Part shown: positions 17,834-26,223 of the stretch, piece after piece
Numbering within the stretch: the first letter of the stretch is position 1
How the letters are laid out: every line of letters begins with the position of its first letter
Origin: Neobacillus cucumis
GTDB lineage: Bacteria; Bacillota; Bacilli; Bacillales; Cytobacillaceae
Length of the DNA stretch: 64,000 nt
Reading direction: 5' to 3'
Assembly: GCF_016908975.1 (NCBI RefSeq)
Contig: NZ_JAFBEX010000005.1
Coordinates: 236,576 to 300,575, forward strand
Notes under the pieces: generated by a model
The model's input: only the letters and a program-made list of their open reading frames with translations
What the model was told of the DNA's origin: nothing
Database searches by the model: none
Translations under genes and position numbers: made by a program

Positions 17834-17875
17834 TAATTATAACTAATTATAATTAGTTATAATTACTTATAATTA
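17834..17875. promoter_or_regulatory. 32-bp perfect palindrome with 10-bp iterated repeats in the mod control region
   Basis: Positions 17834-17865 form a perfect palindrome centred between 17849 and 17850. The same stretch reads as 10-bp direct units ATTATAATTA, GTTATAATTA, CTTATAATTA (17846-17875), preceded by the near-unit ATTATAACTA. Helical-turn spacing suggests cooperative binding of the adjacent YvgK-like regulator; it also contains TATAAT words for promoters. Confidence 0.7.
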
Positions 17876-17891
17876 AAAAGGGGAGAGAGCT

Positions 17892-18680
17892 TTGAAAAGG
17901 AAATATATATTTTTTTCTATTATACTGCTTTTACTAACTTTGGCTGGATGCTCTTCTAACGAACAAGCTAAAAAAACGACTTCTGAGAAGAAAGTAGAAT
18001 TGACCGTTTCAGCTGCGGCTAGTTTACAAGATGCACTAAATGATGTCAAAGCAGACTTTGAAAAAAAATATCCGAATGTAACCATAAACTATAACTTTGG
18101 AGCATCAGGGGCACTGCAACAGCAAATTTCACAAAGAGCACCTGTGGATCTCTTCTTCTCTGCTGCAAAAGACAAGTTTGATAAATTGATTCAAGATGGA
18201 TTAATTGAGAAAACAAAAGGAAAAGACTTGCTTGGAAATGATTTGGTCTTAGTGGTACCGAAAGATTCTACTAAAGGAATCAAATCATTCGAAGATCTCA
18301 CGAAGATAGACAAACTGTCCATTGGAACTCCAGAGGTTGTACCTGCAGGTCAGTATGCAAAAGAGACATTCGACAAATTACATATTTGGAATGCAGTTGA
18401 AAGAAAAGTCGTATATGCCAAGGATGTACGCCAAGTGCTTACCTATGTAGAGACGAACAACGTGGATGCAGGAATTGTTTACAAAACCGATGCATTGATC
18501 TCAAAAAAGGTAAAAATTGCAGCAACAGCTAATGAAAATACACATGCACCGATTGTTTATTCAGTTGGTGTGATCAAGAATAGTACCCATCCAACAGAGG
18601 CAAAACTATTGTATGAATATCTTCAAAATAAACAGTCGTTAAAGACTTTTACAAAGTATGGGTTTAAAGGATTAGAGTAA
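17892..18680 (+). CDS. modA: Molybdate ABC transporter substrate-binding lipoprotein ModA
   Basis: A 262-residue lipoprotein with lipobox 'LLTLAGC' and the ModA signature 'LTVSAAASLQDALNDVKADF' followed by 'INYNFGASGALQQQI' (oxyanion-binding Ser in both), then 'VPAGQYAKETFDKL'. The start is TTG at 17892 with AAGGGGAGAG upstream. It binds molybdate or tungstate outside the membrane. It is followed after six nt by modB; no modC ATPase is present. Confidence 0.9.
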   Translation: MKRKYIFFSIILLLLTLAGCSSNEQAKKTTSEKKVELTVSAAASLQDALNDVKADFEKKYPNVTINYNFGASGALQQQISQRAPVDLFFSAAKDKFDKLIQDGLIEKTKGKDLLGNDLVLVVPKDSTKGIKSFEDLTKIDKLSIGTPEVVPAGQYAKETFDKLHIWNAVERKVVYAKDVRQVLTYVETNNVDAGIVYKTDALISKKVKIAATANENTHAPIVYSVGVIKNSTHPTEAKLLYEYLQNKQSLKTFTKYGFKGLE

Positions 18681-18686
18681 ACTACA

Positions 18687-19346
18687 ATGACAACTGATTT
18701 TTGGTCACCTGTTAAACTCTCTATTCAGGTAGCAGCTGTTTCGGGTGTGTGTGTATTAATCTTAGGTTTATTTTTTGCAAAGGTGATGGCTAATAAGAAG
18801 TTTAAAGGGAAATCTTTTGTTGAGACGTTTTTCCTTCTACCGTTAGTCTTGCCGCCTTCTGTTGTAGGGTTCCTGTTAATTGTCGTATTTGGGAGAAATA
18901 GTATAATTGGACAATTGATGGAATGGATTTTTCATCAACCTGTTATGTTTACTTGGTGGGCAGCGGTTATTTCCTCTACTGTTGTGGCTTTTCCCCTTAT
19001 GTACCAATCTGCAAAGACAGGGTTTGAAGGAATAGATGAGGATATCGAGAATGCAGCTCGTGTGGACGGGGCGAAAGAAGTTCAATTATTTATGACGATT
19101 TCTATCCCTCTTGCATTTCAATCAATCATTTCAGGTGCGATACTTAGCTTTGCAAGAGCATTAGGCGAGTTTGGAGCCACATTAATGTTTGCTGGAAACA
19201 TTCCAGGGAAAACCCAAACGATTTCCACCGCGATATATGTAGCAATGGATGCAGGTAATATGGAATTGGCTTGGTTATGGGTATCAAGTTTGGTGATCAT
19301 TTCATTCTTAATGTTAATTGGATTACAACTCATGAAATCTAAATAA
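18687..19346 (+). CDS. modB: Molybdate ABC transporter permease ModB
   Basis: A 219-residue permease with five to six membrane helices. 'FVETFFLLPLVLPPSVVGFLLIVVFG' is typical of ModB, and the EAA loop reads 'ENAARVDGAKEVQLFMTISIP'. The gene starts six nt after modA, with a weak ribosome site that suggests coupling. There is no ATPase downstream, as in B. subtilis; an ATPase encoded elsewhere must energise the system. Confidence 0.9.
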   Translation: MTTDFWSPVKLSIQVAAVSGVCVLILGLFFAKVMANKKFKGKSFVETFFLLPLVLPPSVVGFLLIVVFGRNSIIGQLMEWIFHQPVMFTWWAAVISSTVVAFPLMYQSAKTGFEGIDEDIENAARVDGAKEVQLFMTISIPLAFQSIISGAILSFARALGEFGATLMFAGNIPGKTQTISTAIYVAMDAGNMELAWLWVSSLVIISFLMLIGLQLMKSK

Positions 19347-19359
19347 AAGCCAATGAATT

Positions 19360-19415
19360 AAGGAGTAGAACTCTTTCACAATGCACATTTGTGGATTGAA
19401 TGAGTTCTATTCCTT
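19360..19415 (+). terminator. Terminator after modAB
   Basis: AAGGAGTAGAACTC pairs with GAGTTCTATTCCTT (one G-U) and is followed by TTTGTTGTTT. Confidence 0.75.
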
Positions 19416-19549
19416 TTGTTGTTTAGCGCTTTAAGAGAAAACGAAAAATAATTTTTAAATGGATATCAATTTATGTAGTAAAATAGTATTCTGTTTATAA
19501 ACAGAATCCATTGGTTTTTTGATTTCAACAGCCTGAAAGGAGTTTCAGC

Positions 19550-20785
19550 TTGATCGAATCTTTACTATTAAATTTTTTATTTCTATTATTTCCAGTTTTA
19601 ATTTATCTTATTTTCTTTGAGAACAAGTTTCATACATATAATAAATATATTCTTATTTTTCTTTCCTCTATATCAATGGTTCTCTGCATGGCGTTTCCGA
19701 TTAAATTACAAATTGGTTTTATATTTGATCTACGATATATTCCATTTCTCATCATTGCGCTGTTTGGGGGATATAAATATAGTTTTACATTGTATTTTGT
19801 GTTAAACATCTATCGGTTCATGATTGGTGGACCGGGTACATTTCAATCCTTTCTTTTTTCAACTGTCATTTTTAGCTTAGTTCCGTTACTAAGTAAAAAG
19901 TTTATTCAACAAAACGCAAAGAAAAGAATTATTTCTGCAATAGTAGTTGCTGTTCTTACAATGGTATTCTATCTTTCAACGCTAGCAACATTTTTACCAG
20001 TCTTAAATATGGAATTCTGGATCCTGACTGTAAATGCAGTTTGTACTTATGCTTTAGTCATGTTTGTGATAATGGTATTGTTAGAGAAAATTATGAATAA
20101 TAATAATGCCCGAAAGTCATTATTACAATCCGAGAGGCTCATAGTACTAAGTGAATTATCGGCTAGTGTTTCTCATGAAATCCGAAATCCACTTACGGTA
20201 ACAAACGGATTTCTACAGCTTTTAAGTAAATCGCGAACGATTACCATGGAAGAAAGGACTTACATAGAATATGCATTATTGGAATTAAAACGTGCTGAAA
20301 AGATTGTCAGTGATTTTTTAGCGTTTGCAAAGCCACAATCAGAGAATATGGTTAATTCAAATTTGAAGGAAGAAACAGAGTATGTAAAAAATATTATGAC
20401 TCCATTTGCCAACATGCATCAAGTGGACATTCAATATACCTTCAACAACACTTTAACGTTTAAATATGATAAAAACCAAATCCAGCAGTGTTTAATTAAT
20501 CTACTTAAAAACGCTGTTGAGGCGATGAAAGAAAATGGGGGGATTCTTTTAATCGTTGTATCGGAGCAAAAGAATAACGTCATGATTAAAATTGAAGATA
20601 ACGGAATTGGTATGAACAAAGAAGAGGTTCTACAATTAGGAAGTCCCTATTATTCTACAAAAAAAGAAGGAACGGGTCTTGGGATGCTGATGGTATATAG
20701 TACGATAAGTAAAGTAAACGGGACTATACAAGTTGACAGTGAAAAAGGGAAAGGGACAACCTTTACGATATTAATTCCTGTTTAA
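19550..20785 (+). CDS. Membrane sensor histidine kinase, 5TM-LYT type (sporulation-kinase KinB-like)
   Basis: A 411-residue histidine kinase starting at TTG 19550 (GAAAGGAG upstream). Residues 1-180 hold about six membrane helices of the 5TM-5TMR_LYT type ('LLFPVLIYLIFF', 'RYIPFLIIALFGGYKYSFTL'). The HisKA box is 'SASVSHEIRNPLTVTNGFLQ' with His209. The ATPase domain has N box 'QCLINLLKNAVEAM', G1 'IEDNGIGM' and G2 'GTGLGM'. No response regulator is adjacent, as with the orphan Bacillus sporulation kinases that feed Spo0F. The exact target is inferred. Confidence 0.85.
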   Translation: MIESLLLNFLFLLFPVLIYLIFFENKFHTYNKYILIFLSSISMVLCMAFPIKLQIGFIFDLRYIPFLIIALFGGYKYSFTLYFVLNIYRFMIGGPGTFQSFLFSTVIFSLVPLLSKKFIQQNAKKRIISAIVVAVLTMVFYLSTLATFLPVLNMEFWILTVNAVCTYALVMFVIMVLLEKIMNNNNARKSLLQSERLIVLSELSASVSHEIRNPLTVTNGFLQLLSKSRTITMEERTYIEYALLELKRAEKIVSDFLAFAKPQSENMVNSNLKEETEYVKNIMTPFANMHQVDIQYTFNNTLTFKYDKNQIQQCLINLLKNAVEAMKENGGILLIVVSEQKNNVMIKIEDNGIGMNKEEVLQLGSPYYSTKKEGTGLGMLMVYSTISKVNGTIQVDSEKGKGTTFTILIPV

Positions 20786-20787
20786 AG

Positions 20788-20820
20788 AAAAAGTGTGAAA
20801 GCAATTTTACACTTTTTTTT
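20788..20820 (+). terminator. Terminator after the histidine kinase
   Basis: AAAAAGTGTGAAA pairs with TTTTACACTTTTT and runs into eight T. Confidence 0.85.
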
Positions 20821-20855
20821 TATTATGAGTGAGTAGTTATTGTTTTCTAAAAAAA

Positions 20856-20919
20856 GATAAAAATTAATATTAATTTCGATAAAAATGTGAACGTTTTCAA
20901 GTGCGGGTCTCTTTATAAT
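20856..20919 (+). promoter_or_regulatory. Promoter module with cre-like operator, VOC operon
   Basis: A cre-like site at 20885-20899 (ATGTGAACGTTTTCA, one mismatch to WTGNAANCGNWNNCA) ends exactly 14 nt before TATAAT (20914-20919). The block 20856-20898 matches 57808-57850 at 37 of 43 positions. The -35 hexamer at 17-bp spacing would be ACGTTT, inside the operator and poor. Confidence 0.75.
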
Positions 20920-20985
20920 TATCATTAATAAACCGCTTTCGTGTAAGCTGGTTTAATATGATATTTATTATTGGAGGAATATAGT

Positions 20986-21933
20986 ATGTATAAAAATCCA
21001 CATTTTTTTTCCCATCTTGCCCACGTTGAATTAATCAGTCCAGAGCTAGAAGAATCCGCAAATTTCTTTAAAAATATTATTGGCTTAGAAGAGTCCGACA
21101 GAACAGAGAATTCCGTTTATTTTCGGGCATGGGGGGAGCATTACCACCATAGTTTGAAAATAACCGCAGGAAAAGAACCGGGTCTTGGACATATCGGCTG
21201 GCGCGCTGATAGTCCTGCCGCACTGGAAGAGGCAGCTGCCCATATTGAAAAACTCGGGTTCGGAATTGGTTGGATTGAAGGTGATCTTGGTCATGGGCGA
21301 GCCTATCAATTTACTTCTCCTGATGGACACTTGGAAGAGATTTTCTGGGATGTTGAATTATATGAAGCACCAGATCAACTGCGCAGTAAATGGAAAAATC
21401 GTCCGCAAAAAAATCCAGGACGCGGCATTTCTCCACGTCGAATTGATCACATCACACTTTTTAGTAATGATGTAACAAAAGACCGTGAATTCTATCAAAA
21501 TATTGGCTTCCGCTATAACGAAGGGATTTTCTTAAATGCGGATGAACCAGGAAGTCCTGAAATTGGTGCATGGTTATCTGTCACGAATCTCTCCCACGAT
21601 ATTGCGTTTTTGAAAGGTCATAGCGGGAAACCAGGCGGATTCAACCATGTGTGTTATGCCGTTGAAAGCAGGGAAGAAGTCCTCTTGGCGGCAGATCACA
21701 TCTTAGAAAACGGTTATGAATTGGCTATGGGAGGACCAACACGACATGCCCTTGCAGAAGGTTTTTTCTTTTACGTAGATGAGCCAGGCGGCAATCGTTT
21801 TGAGTTATACGCAGGAGCCCATCTTGTGTTTGCCCCTGATTTTGGTCCTTACCGTTGGAGTCTTTCTGAAAATCCAAATGATGCATGGGGTCGAGAAATG
21901 CCTTGGGATGCATCTGGTAAAGTGATTAAATAA
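20986..21933 (+). CDS. VOC-family extradiol ring-cleavage dioxygenase
   Basis: A 315-residue two-domain vicinal-oxygen-chelate protein of the catechol 2,3-dioxygenase/BphC (type I extradiol) group. The N-terminal domain spans about 8-130 ('HLAHVELISPELEESANFF'). The C-terminal, catalytic domain starts near 150. Its expected Fe(II) triad is His155 ('RRIDHITLFS'), His221 ('GGFNHVCYAVES') and Glu273 ('GNRFELYAG'). ATG 20986 is chosen, as TTGGAGGAA just upstream is the ribosome site. It opens an operon with a C-C hydrolase, FAH-family hydrolase and FAD monooxygenase, as expected for aromatic ring fission. Its paralog at 59144 is frameshifted. Likely substrate is a hydroxylated ring of a plant polyphenol; inferred. 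Confidence 0.85.
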   Translation: MYKNPHFFSHLAHVELISPELEESANFFKNIIGLEESDRTENSVYFRAWGEHYHHSLKITAGKEPGLGHIGWRADSPAALEEAAAHIEKLGFGIGWIEGDLGHGRAYQFTSPDGHLEEIFWDVELYEAPDQLRSKWKNRPQKNPGRGISPRRIDHITLFSNDVTKDREFYQNIGFRYNEGIFLNADEPGSPEIGAWLSVTNLSHDIAFLKGHSGKPGGFNHVCYAVESREEVLLAADHILENGYELAMGGPTRHALAEGFFFYVDEPGGNRFELYAGAHLVFAPDFGPYRWSLSENPNDAWGREMPWDASGKVIK

Positions 21934-21935
21934 TG

Positions 21936-22117
21936 GCTGTGTTAAAGGTTATTGTTGATTTTGGAACGATGTTGATTGAAGTGGAAGGCGCTTGACTCCT
22001 GCGGGAGTACGGGGCTGGGGAGACCCCACAGGCGCTGTCTTCGCCGAGGAGGCTCCCCGGCACGCCCGTGGAAAGCGAGTGCCTGGTGCGGAAATCAAGA
22101 TCCATGTTTAACACAGC
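21936..22117. repeat. GC-rich palindromic intergenic repeat, copy B
   Basis: A 182-bp copy inside the aromatic operon, between the dioxygenase and C-C hydrolase genes. The outer arms GCTGTGTTAAA (21936) and TTTAACACAGC (22107) pair perfectly, then GTTGATT (21971) with AATCAA (22093). The core resembles copies A, C and D. Lying within a co-directional gene series, it may act as a structured RNA that moderates downstream expression. Confidence 0.9.
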
Positions 22118-22153
22118 TTAAATAATATATAAGCAAAAAGGGGAATTAACGAA

Positions 22154-23260
22154 ATGTGGCATTTCTTTCCGGAAAATTATATGTGGTCTTATCAAATTGT
22201 ACGAATGATTAGTCAGTCGTATTTTGGCGGCGGCGAAGTAAATGAAATCCTCGATGCGGCCAGCCGTATGAAGTTAGGAGATTTAGAGAGTTTTCATCAT
22301 GAATGGATGAGAATTGGAAATAAATCATTATCAACGGCTAATGATGCAATGGACAAAGGAAATAAAGAAACAGCCCGTTCCGGCTATTTACGGGCAGCAA
22401 ACTATTTTCGTACGGCAGAATTTTTCCTGCAGCCTGATGATGAACGTAAACTACCAACCTATTTAAAAGGGGTGGAATCGTTTAGAAAAGGCGGGGAGCT
22501 TTTAGCCACGCCGCCAAAAGCTATTAATATTCCTTTTGAGCATGCCGTGCTGCCTGGATATTATTTTGAAGCCCCAGGTCAAAGTAAGGGACCGTTAATG
22601 ATTATGTTCGGCGGCTTGGATTCTACTGCAGAGGAATTATATTATGGTCCTGCTCAGTTATTAAATCAACGAGGGATTTCGCTGCTTGCCCTTGATGGTC
22701 CTGGTCAAGGAGGAGCCTTACGAATCCATCATATTCATTCGCGTCATGATTATGATACTGCTGGTACAGCGGCCTATGAGTGGGCTGTTGAAAACTTGGA
22801 TGTGGATCCAGAGCGGATTGGTGTAATGGCTGTATCGATGGGCGGTTATATGGCTGCAAGATGTGCGGCATTCGAGCCAAGGTTTAAAGCTTGTGCAATT
22901 TGGGGTGCAGTTTATGATTACAATGATGTATGGGCAAAACGTCCAGATAACCATCCATTAGCGAAAATCCTTCAGCATATCTTTGGTGTAGAAGACATGC
23001 CTGCCGCAAGGGCAATGCTGCAGCACTATAATTTACGCGGTGTGGCTGAAAAAATCCAAATGCCAACTTACATCGTTCATGGTGAAGATGACCGTCAAAA
23101 TACAGTTGATAATGCCTACAATGTATATAATGACCTAACAGGACCACGCTGGTTAAAAATTATTCCAACAAGCAGTCCGGGTTCGTCTCATTGTCAGGTC
23201 GATAATATTACTGAAACCTATGAAATGTATGACTGGTTAAAAGAGCAGTTATCAAGGTAA
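22154..23260 (+). CDS. Alpha/beta hydrolase, 2,6-dihydroxypseudooxynicotine hydrolase-like C-C hydrolase
   Basis: A 368-residue alpha/beta hydrolase with an N-terminal helical cap (about 1-130) and catalytic core, of the DHPON hydrolase/FrsA-like family. Nucleophile Ser228 lies in 'GVMAVSMGGYMAARC', the acid is Asp312/313 in 'IVHGEDDRQ', and the base is His346 in 'PGSSHCQVDN'. Related enzymes cleave a C-C bond next to a ketone on an aromatic or 1,3-diketone substrate. Following an extradiol dioxygenase, it probably hydrolyses the ring-fission product or an acyl-phloroglucinol-like intermediate. The start has AAAAGGGG upstream. Confidence 0.8.
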   Translation: MWHFFPENYMWSYQIVRMISQSYFGGGEVNEILDAASRMKLGDLESFHHEWMRIGNKSLSTANDAMDKGNKETARSGYLRAANYFRTAEFFLQPDDERKLPTYLKGVESFRKGGELLATPPKAINIPFEHAVLPGYYFEAPGQSKGPLMIMFGGLDSTAEELYYGPAQLLNQRGISLLALDGPGQGGALRIHHIHSRHDYDTAGTAAYEWAVENLDVDPERIGVMAVSMGGYMAARCAAFEPRFKACAIWGAVYDYNDVWAKRPDNHPLAKILQHIFGVEDMPAARAMLQHYNLRGVAEKIQMPTYIVHGEDDRQNTVDNAYNVYNDLTGPRWLKIIPTSSPGSSHCQVDNITETYEMYDWLKEQLSR

Positions 23261-23275
23261 TGAGGAGTTGGACTA

Positions 23276-24187
23276 ATGAAGTTTGTTACCTTTTATAATC
23301 CGGAAGGCCATATGCGGGCAGGATGGCTCGATGGTAATAGAGTAATAGATATGAAGCATGCCTCAAAGGGTGAATTACCTGATAATATGGCAGATTTTAT
23401 CAAAAATAACGAAAAGTATATGGCAAATATAGAGGTTTTAAGCCAAGGGGCAGAGAATCTTCCAGCCTATTCGCTTGAAGAAATACGGTTAACTGCGCCA
23501 TTACCAAACCCCGTTACTTTCCGAGATTATGTGGCGTTTGAGACGCATATCAAAAATGCCACAAGTCGCAATGGGGATACCGTTGCACCTGAGTGGTATG
23601 AAATGCCGATCTTTTATTTCTCGAATCCCCATACCATGAAGGGACCAGGGGATGAGGTGAAACGACCAGCGAAATGTATTCGACTTGATTATGAACTTGA
23701 GCTCGCCTGCATCATTGGGAAACAAGGAAAAAATATCAAGGCTGATGAAGCAGAAGACTACATCTTTGGCTATACGATTTTAAATGACTGGTCTGCTCGG
23801 GATCTCCAAATGAAAGAAATGAAAGTGCTTTTGGGTCCGGCAAAAGGAAAAGATTTCGCGACATCGATTGGGCCTTATCTGTTAACAAAGGATGAACTAG
23901 AACCATTTAAAACAAATGGTCGATTTGACCTTGAGATGACAGCAGCCGTAAATGGTGAGATTCTTTCCCGCGGAAACTTTAAGGATATTTATTATACTTT
24001 TGGCGACATGATCGAGCGGGCTTCTGAAGACGTTACGTTATATCCAGGGGATATTATCGGATCAGGAACTGTTGGTTTTGGTTGCATAATGGAGCTCGGT
24101 CCCGAAGTGCATCGCTGGTTGGAGCCTGGGGATGAAGTAGAATTAACGATTACAGCTCTTGGCTCATTGAAAAATAGAATTATCTAA
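23276..24187 (+). CDS. Fumarylacetoacetate hydrolase (FAH) family protein
   Basis: A 303-residue FAH-fold enzyme. The metal site appears in 'RLDYELELACIIGKQGKNI' (Asp/Glu cluster) and 'YTILNDWSARDLQ'; 'FRDYVAFETHIKNA' supplies the catalytic His/Glu region. 'GSGTVGFGCIMELG' near the end is typical of acylpyruvate hydrolases and 2-oxo-hept-3-ene-1,7-dioate hydratase or decarboxylase enzymes. It starts 16 nt after the C-C hydrolase with GAGGAG. It likely acts on the dicarbonyl product of ring cleavage to release central metabolites. Confidence 0.87.
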   Translation: MKFVTFYNPEGHMRAGWLDGNRVIDMKHASKGELPDNMADFIKNNEKYMANIEVLSQGAENLPAYSLEEIRLTAPLPNPVTFRDYVAFETHIKNATSRNGDTVAPEWYEMPIFYFSNPHTMKGPGDEVKRPAKCIRLDYELELACIIGKQGKNIKADEAEDYIFGYTILNDWSARDLQMKEMKVLLGPAKGKDFATSIGPYLLTKDELEPFKTNGRFDLEMTAAVNGEILSRGNFKDIYYTFGDMIERASEDVTLYPGDIIGSGTVGFGCIMELGPEVHRWLEPGDEVELTITALGSLKNRII

Positions 24188-24212
24188 GAGACATGAACGG
24201 AGAGGAACTTTT

Positions 24213-24968
24213 ATGGCAAGAATTGTAGACCTAAGTGTTTCCATTGAAGAGGATTTAAAAGATCCTCTTCCGTTTTCAATTCGATTTGAAACACATGAAG
24301 AAGGGGCAGAATTTGGTGCAAAGCTTGTCGGGGTAACACCGGATGATTTTCCTGAGCGAAAAGGGCTTGCAGGAGAATTTCTTACACTGACCAGTCATGC
24401 AGGTACTCATGTCGATGCACCGTGGCATTATTGGCCGACATCTGAAGGAAAACCTTCCCGGACGATTGATGAATTACCACTTGAATGGTTTTTTAACGAT
24501 GGAGTCGTACTTGACTTTACGGATAAACCACAAGGGTTTACTTTGACAGTAGAAGATATTCAGGAAAAACTAAGACAAATAGATTACGAGCTAAAGCCGT
24601 ATGATATTGTCATGATCCGTAGTGATGCAGACAAAAAAAGATATCAGCCTAATTATAGTGAAATCCATGTAGGTGTTTCAGCGGAAGCGACACTCTGGTT
24701 AATTGAACAAGGTATAAAAGTAATGGGAACCGACGGATGGGGCTGGGATACACCATTGTCGATACAGGCGCAAGATTATAAACAAAATCCACGACCTGGT
24801 GTCCTTTGGGCGGCTCATTTTGCCGGAAGAGAAAAAGAGTACTGCCAAATTGAAAAACTAGCAAATTTAGATCAGTTACCAGCGTTTGGATTTAAAGTAT
24901 CTGTTTTTCCTGTAAAAATAAGAGGTGGCAGTGCAGGTTGGACCCGTGCTGTCGCGATTATTGATTAA
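24213..24968 (+). CDS. Cyclase-family (kynurenine formamidase-like) metal hydrolase
   Basis: A 251-residue protein of the cyclase/KynB-like hydrolase family. The metal motif HxGTHxDxPxH is seen as 'SHAGTHVDAPWHYWP' (His62, His66, Asp68, His72), and a further 'MGTDGWGWDTPL' motif follows. Members hydrolyse amides, lactones or isatin. In this operon it may open a lactone or process a ring-cleavage intermediate. It follows the FAH gene by 25 nt and precedes the monooxygenase by 22 nt. Confidence 0.85.
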   Translation: MARIVDLSVSIEEDLKDPLPFSIRFETHEEGAEFGAKLVGVTPDDFPERKGLAGEFLTLTSHAGTHVDAPWHYWPTSEGKPSRTIDELPLEWFFNDGVVLDFTDKPQGFTLTVEDIQEKLRQIDYELKPYDIVMIRSDADKKRYQPNYSEIHVGVSAEATLWLIEQGIKVMGTDGWGWDTPLSIQAQDYKQNPRPGVLWAAHFAGREKEYCQIEKLANLDQLPAFGFKVSVFPVKIRGGSAGWTRAVAIID

Positions 24969-24990
24969 TAGGAAATGAGGAGTGTTTAAT

Positions 24991-26148
24991 ATGGTAAATC
25001 AATTTGTTAAAAAAGTACTCATTGTTGGCGGTGGAATTAGTGGTTTAGCAGCAGCAGCAGCCCTTCATAAAATTGGGATTAAAGCGGAGATTGTTGAGAA
25101 GGAACGGGAATGGAATGTATACGGTGTTGGGATTATTCAGCCGCCAAATGCCCTTAGGGCCCTTAATGAAATTGGCTTGGCTGATGTATGTATGCAAGAG
25201 GGGTATTCATATCCCGGCTTCGATTATTACACCGGCCAAGGACATTTTATGTTTAAGGGAGACTCCCCCACTATTGAAGGATATCCGGGAGTTAACGGAA
25301 TATCGAGAAGAAAACTTCATGAATTTCTTTTAGAGGCCGTTGAAAAAATTGATACCAAAATTTATATGGGTTCAACAATTGAAAGAATTGAAAATATCTC
25401 ACATGGTGTAAAGGTGGAGTTAAGCAACGGAATTTCAGCTGTTTATGACATGGTTATTGGAGCGGATGGTGCTAACTCTAGGGTCCGAAAATTTTTGTTT
25501 GGGGATATTGTTCAAAAATATAGCGGACAAGGGGTATGGCGTTACACCCTTCCACGCCCGAAAGAAGTGGATCGAGGTCTGTTTTATTATGGACAAAAAG
25601 CAAAAGCTGGCTTGGTTCCTATGTCAAAGGATGAAATGTATTTGCTTGTCACTACACATGAACCAGGTAACCCGAAGTTTCCGAATGACCAACTCCATGT
25701 ACTACTAAAAGAGAGGCTAACTGAATTTGGCGGTGCGATTGCAGAGGCGGCGAATCAACTTACCGACCCTGATCAAGTGGTTTATCGACCAATCTTTACG
25801 CATATGCTGGCAAAACCGTGGTACAAAGGAAATGTTTTACTTGTCGGTGATGCTGCTCATGGTACAGCTCCTCACTTAGGACAAGGTGCCTCTATCGCTA
25901 TTGAAGATGTAATAGTTTTGGCTGATATTCTTAAATCTAACATTGGGGTCGAAGAGACGTTTAAAATTTTGATGGAGAAGCGGTATGAACGCTGCAGACT
26001 GATTGTTGATCATTCAGACCAGTTAGTTGAATGGGAATTACTTACTTGGAGCGGTCAAATGAAAGAGGATGTGAATATAGGTAAGTTTGTCTATGAAACA
26101 CTTGCTAAAATGAATGAACCATTGCTAACGGAGGTAGACACGCTATAA
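24991..26148 (+). CDS. FAD-dependent aromatic-ring monooxygenase (group A)
   Basis: A 385-residue flavoprotein hydroxylase of the PHBH/salicylate hydroxylase fold. The FAD-binding GxGxxG is 'VLIVGGGISGLAAAAAL' (9-25), the DG motif is 'VIGADGANSRVRKF' and the second FAD motif is 'LLVGDAAHGTAPHLGQGASI'. ATG 24991 is used because GAGGAG lies ten nt before it. It would hydroxylate the aromatic ring with NAD(P)H and oxygen, preparing a catecholic ring for the VOC dioxygenase; FdeE plus FdeC in naringenin catabolism is the nearest known logic. A paralog lies at 57950. Confidence 0.88.
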   Translation: MVNQFVKKVLIVGGGISGLAAAAALHKIGIKAEIVEKEREWNVYGVGIIQPPNALRALNEIGLADVCMQEGYSYPGFDYYTGQGHFMFKGDSPTIEGYPGVNGISRRKLHEFLLEAVEKIDTKIYMGSTIERIENISHGVKVELSNGISAVYDMVIGADGANSRVRKFLFGDIVQKYSGQGVWRYTLPRPKEVDRGLFYYGQKAKAGLVPMSKDEMYLLVTTHEPGNPKFPNDQLHVLLKERLTEFGGAIAEAANQLTDPDQVVYRPIFTHMLAKPWYKGNVLLVGDAAHGTAPHLGQGASIAIEDVIVLADILKSNIGVEETFKILMEKRYERCRLIVDHSDQLVEWELLTWSGQMKEDVNIGKFVYETLAKMNEPLLTEVDTL

Positions 26149-26164
26149 ATTAATTGTTACAACT

Positions 26165-26179
26165 TTGTATACGTTTCCA
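26165..26179 (+). promoter_or_regulatory. cre-like site upstream of the MFS gene
   Basis: TTGTATACGTTTCCA matches WTGNAANCGNWNNCA with one mismatch. It is 45 bp before the transporter start; no TATAAT is at the 14-nt spacing seen elsewhere. Confidence 0.45.
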
Positions 26180-26223
26180 CTTCGTAATCGTAGCAAGAGT
26201 ATTGATTGAAGGGGGCAAATTGA

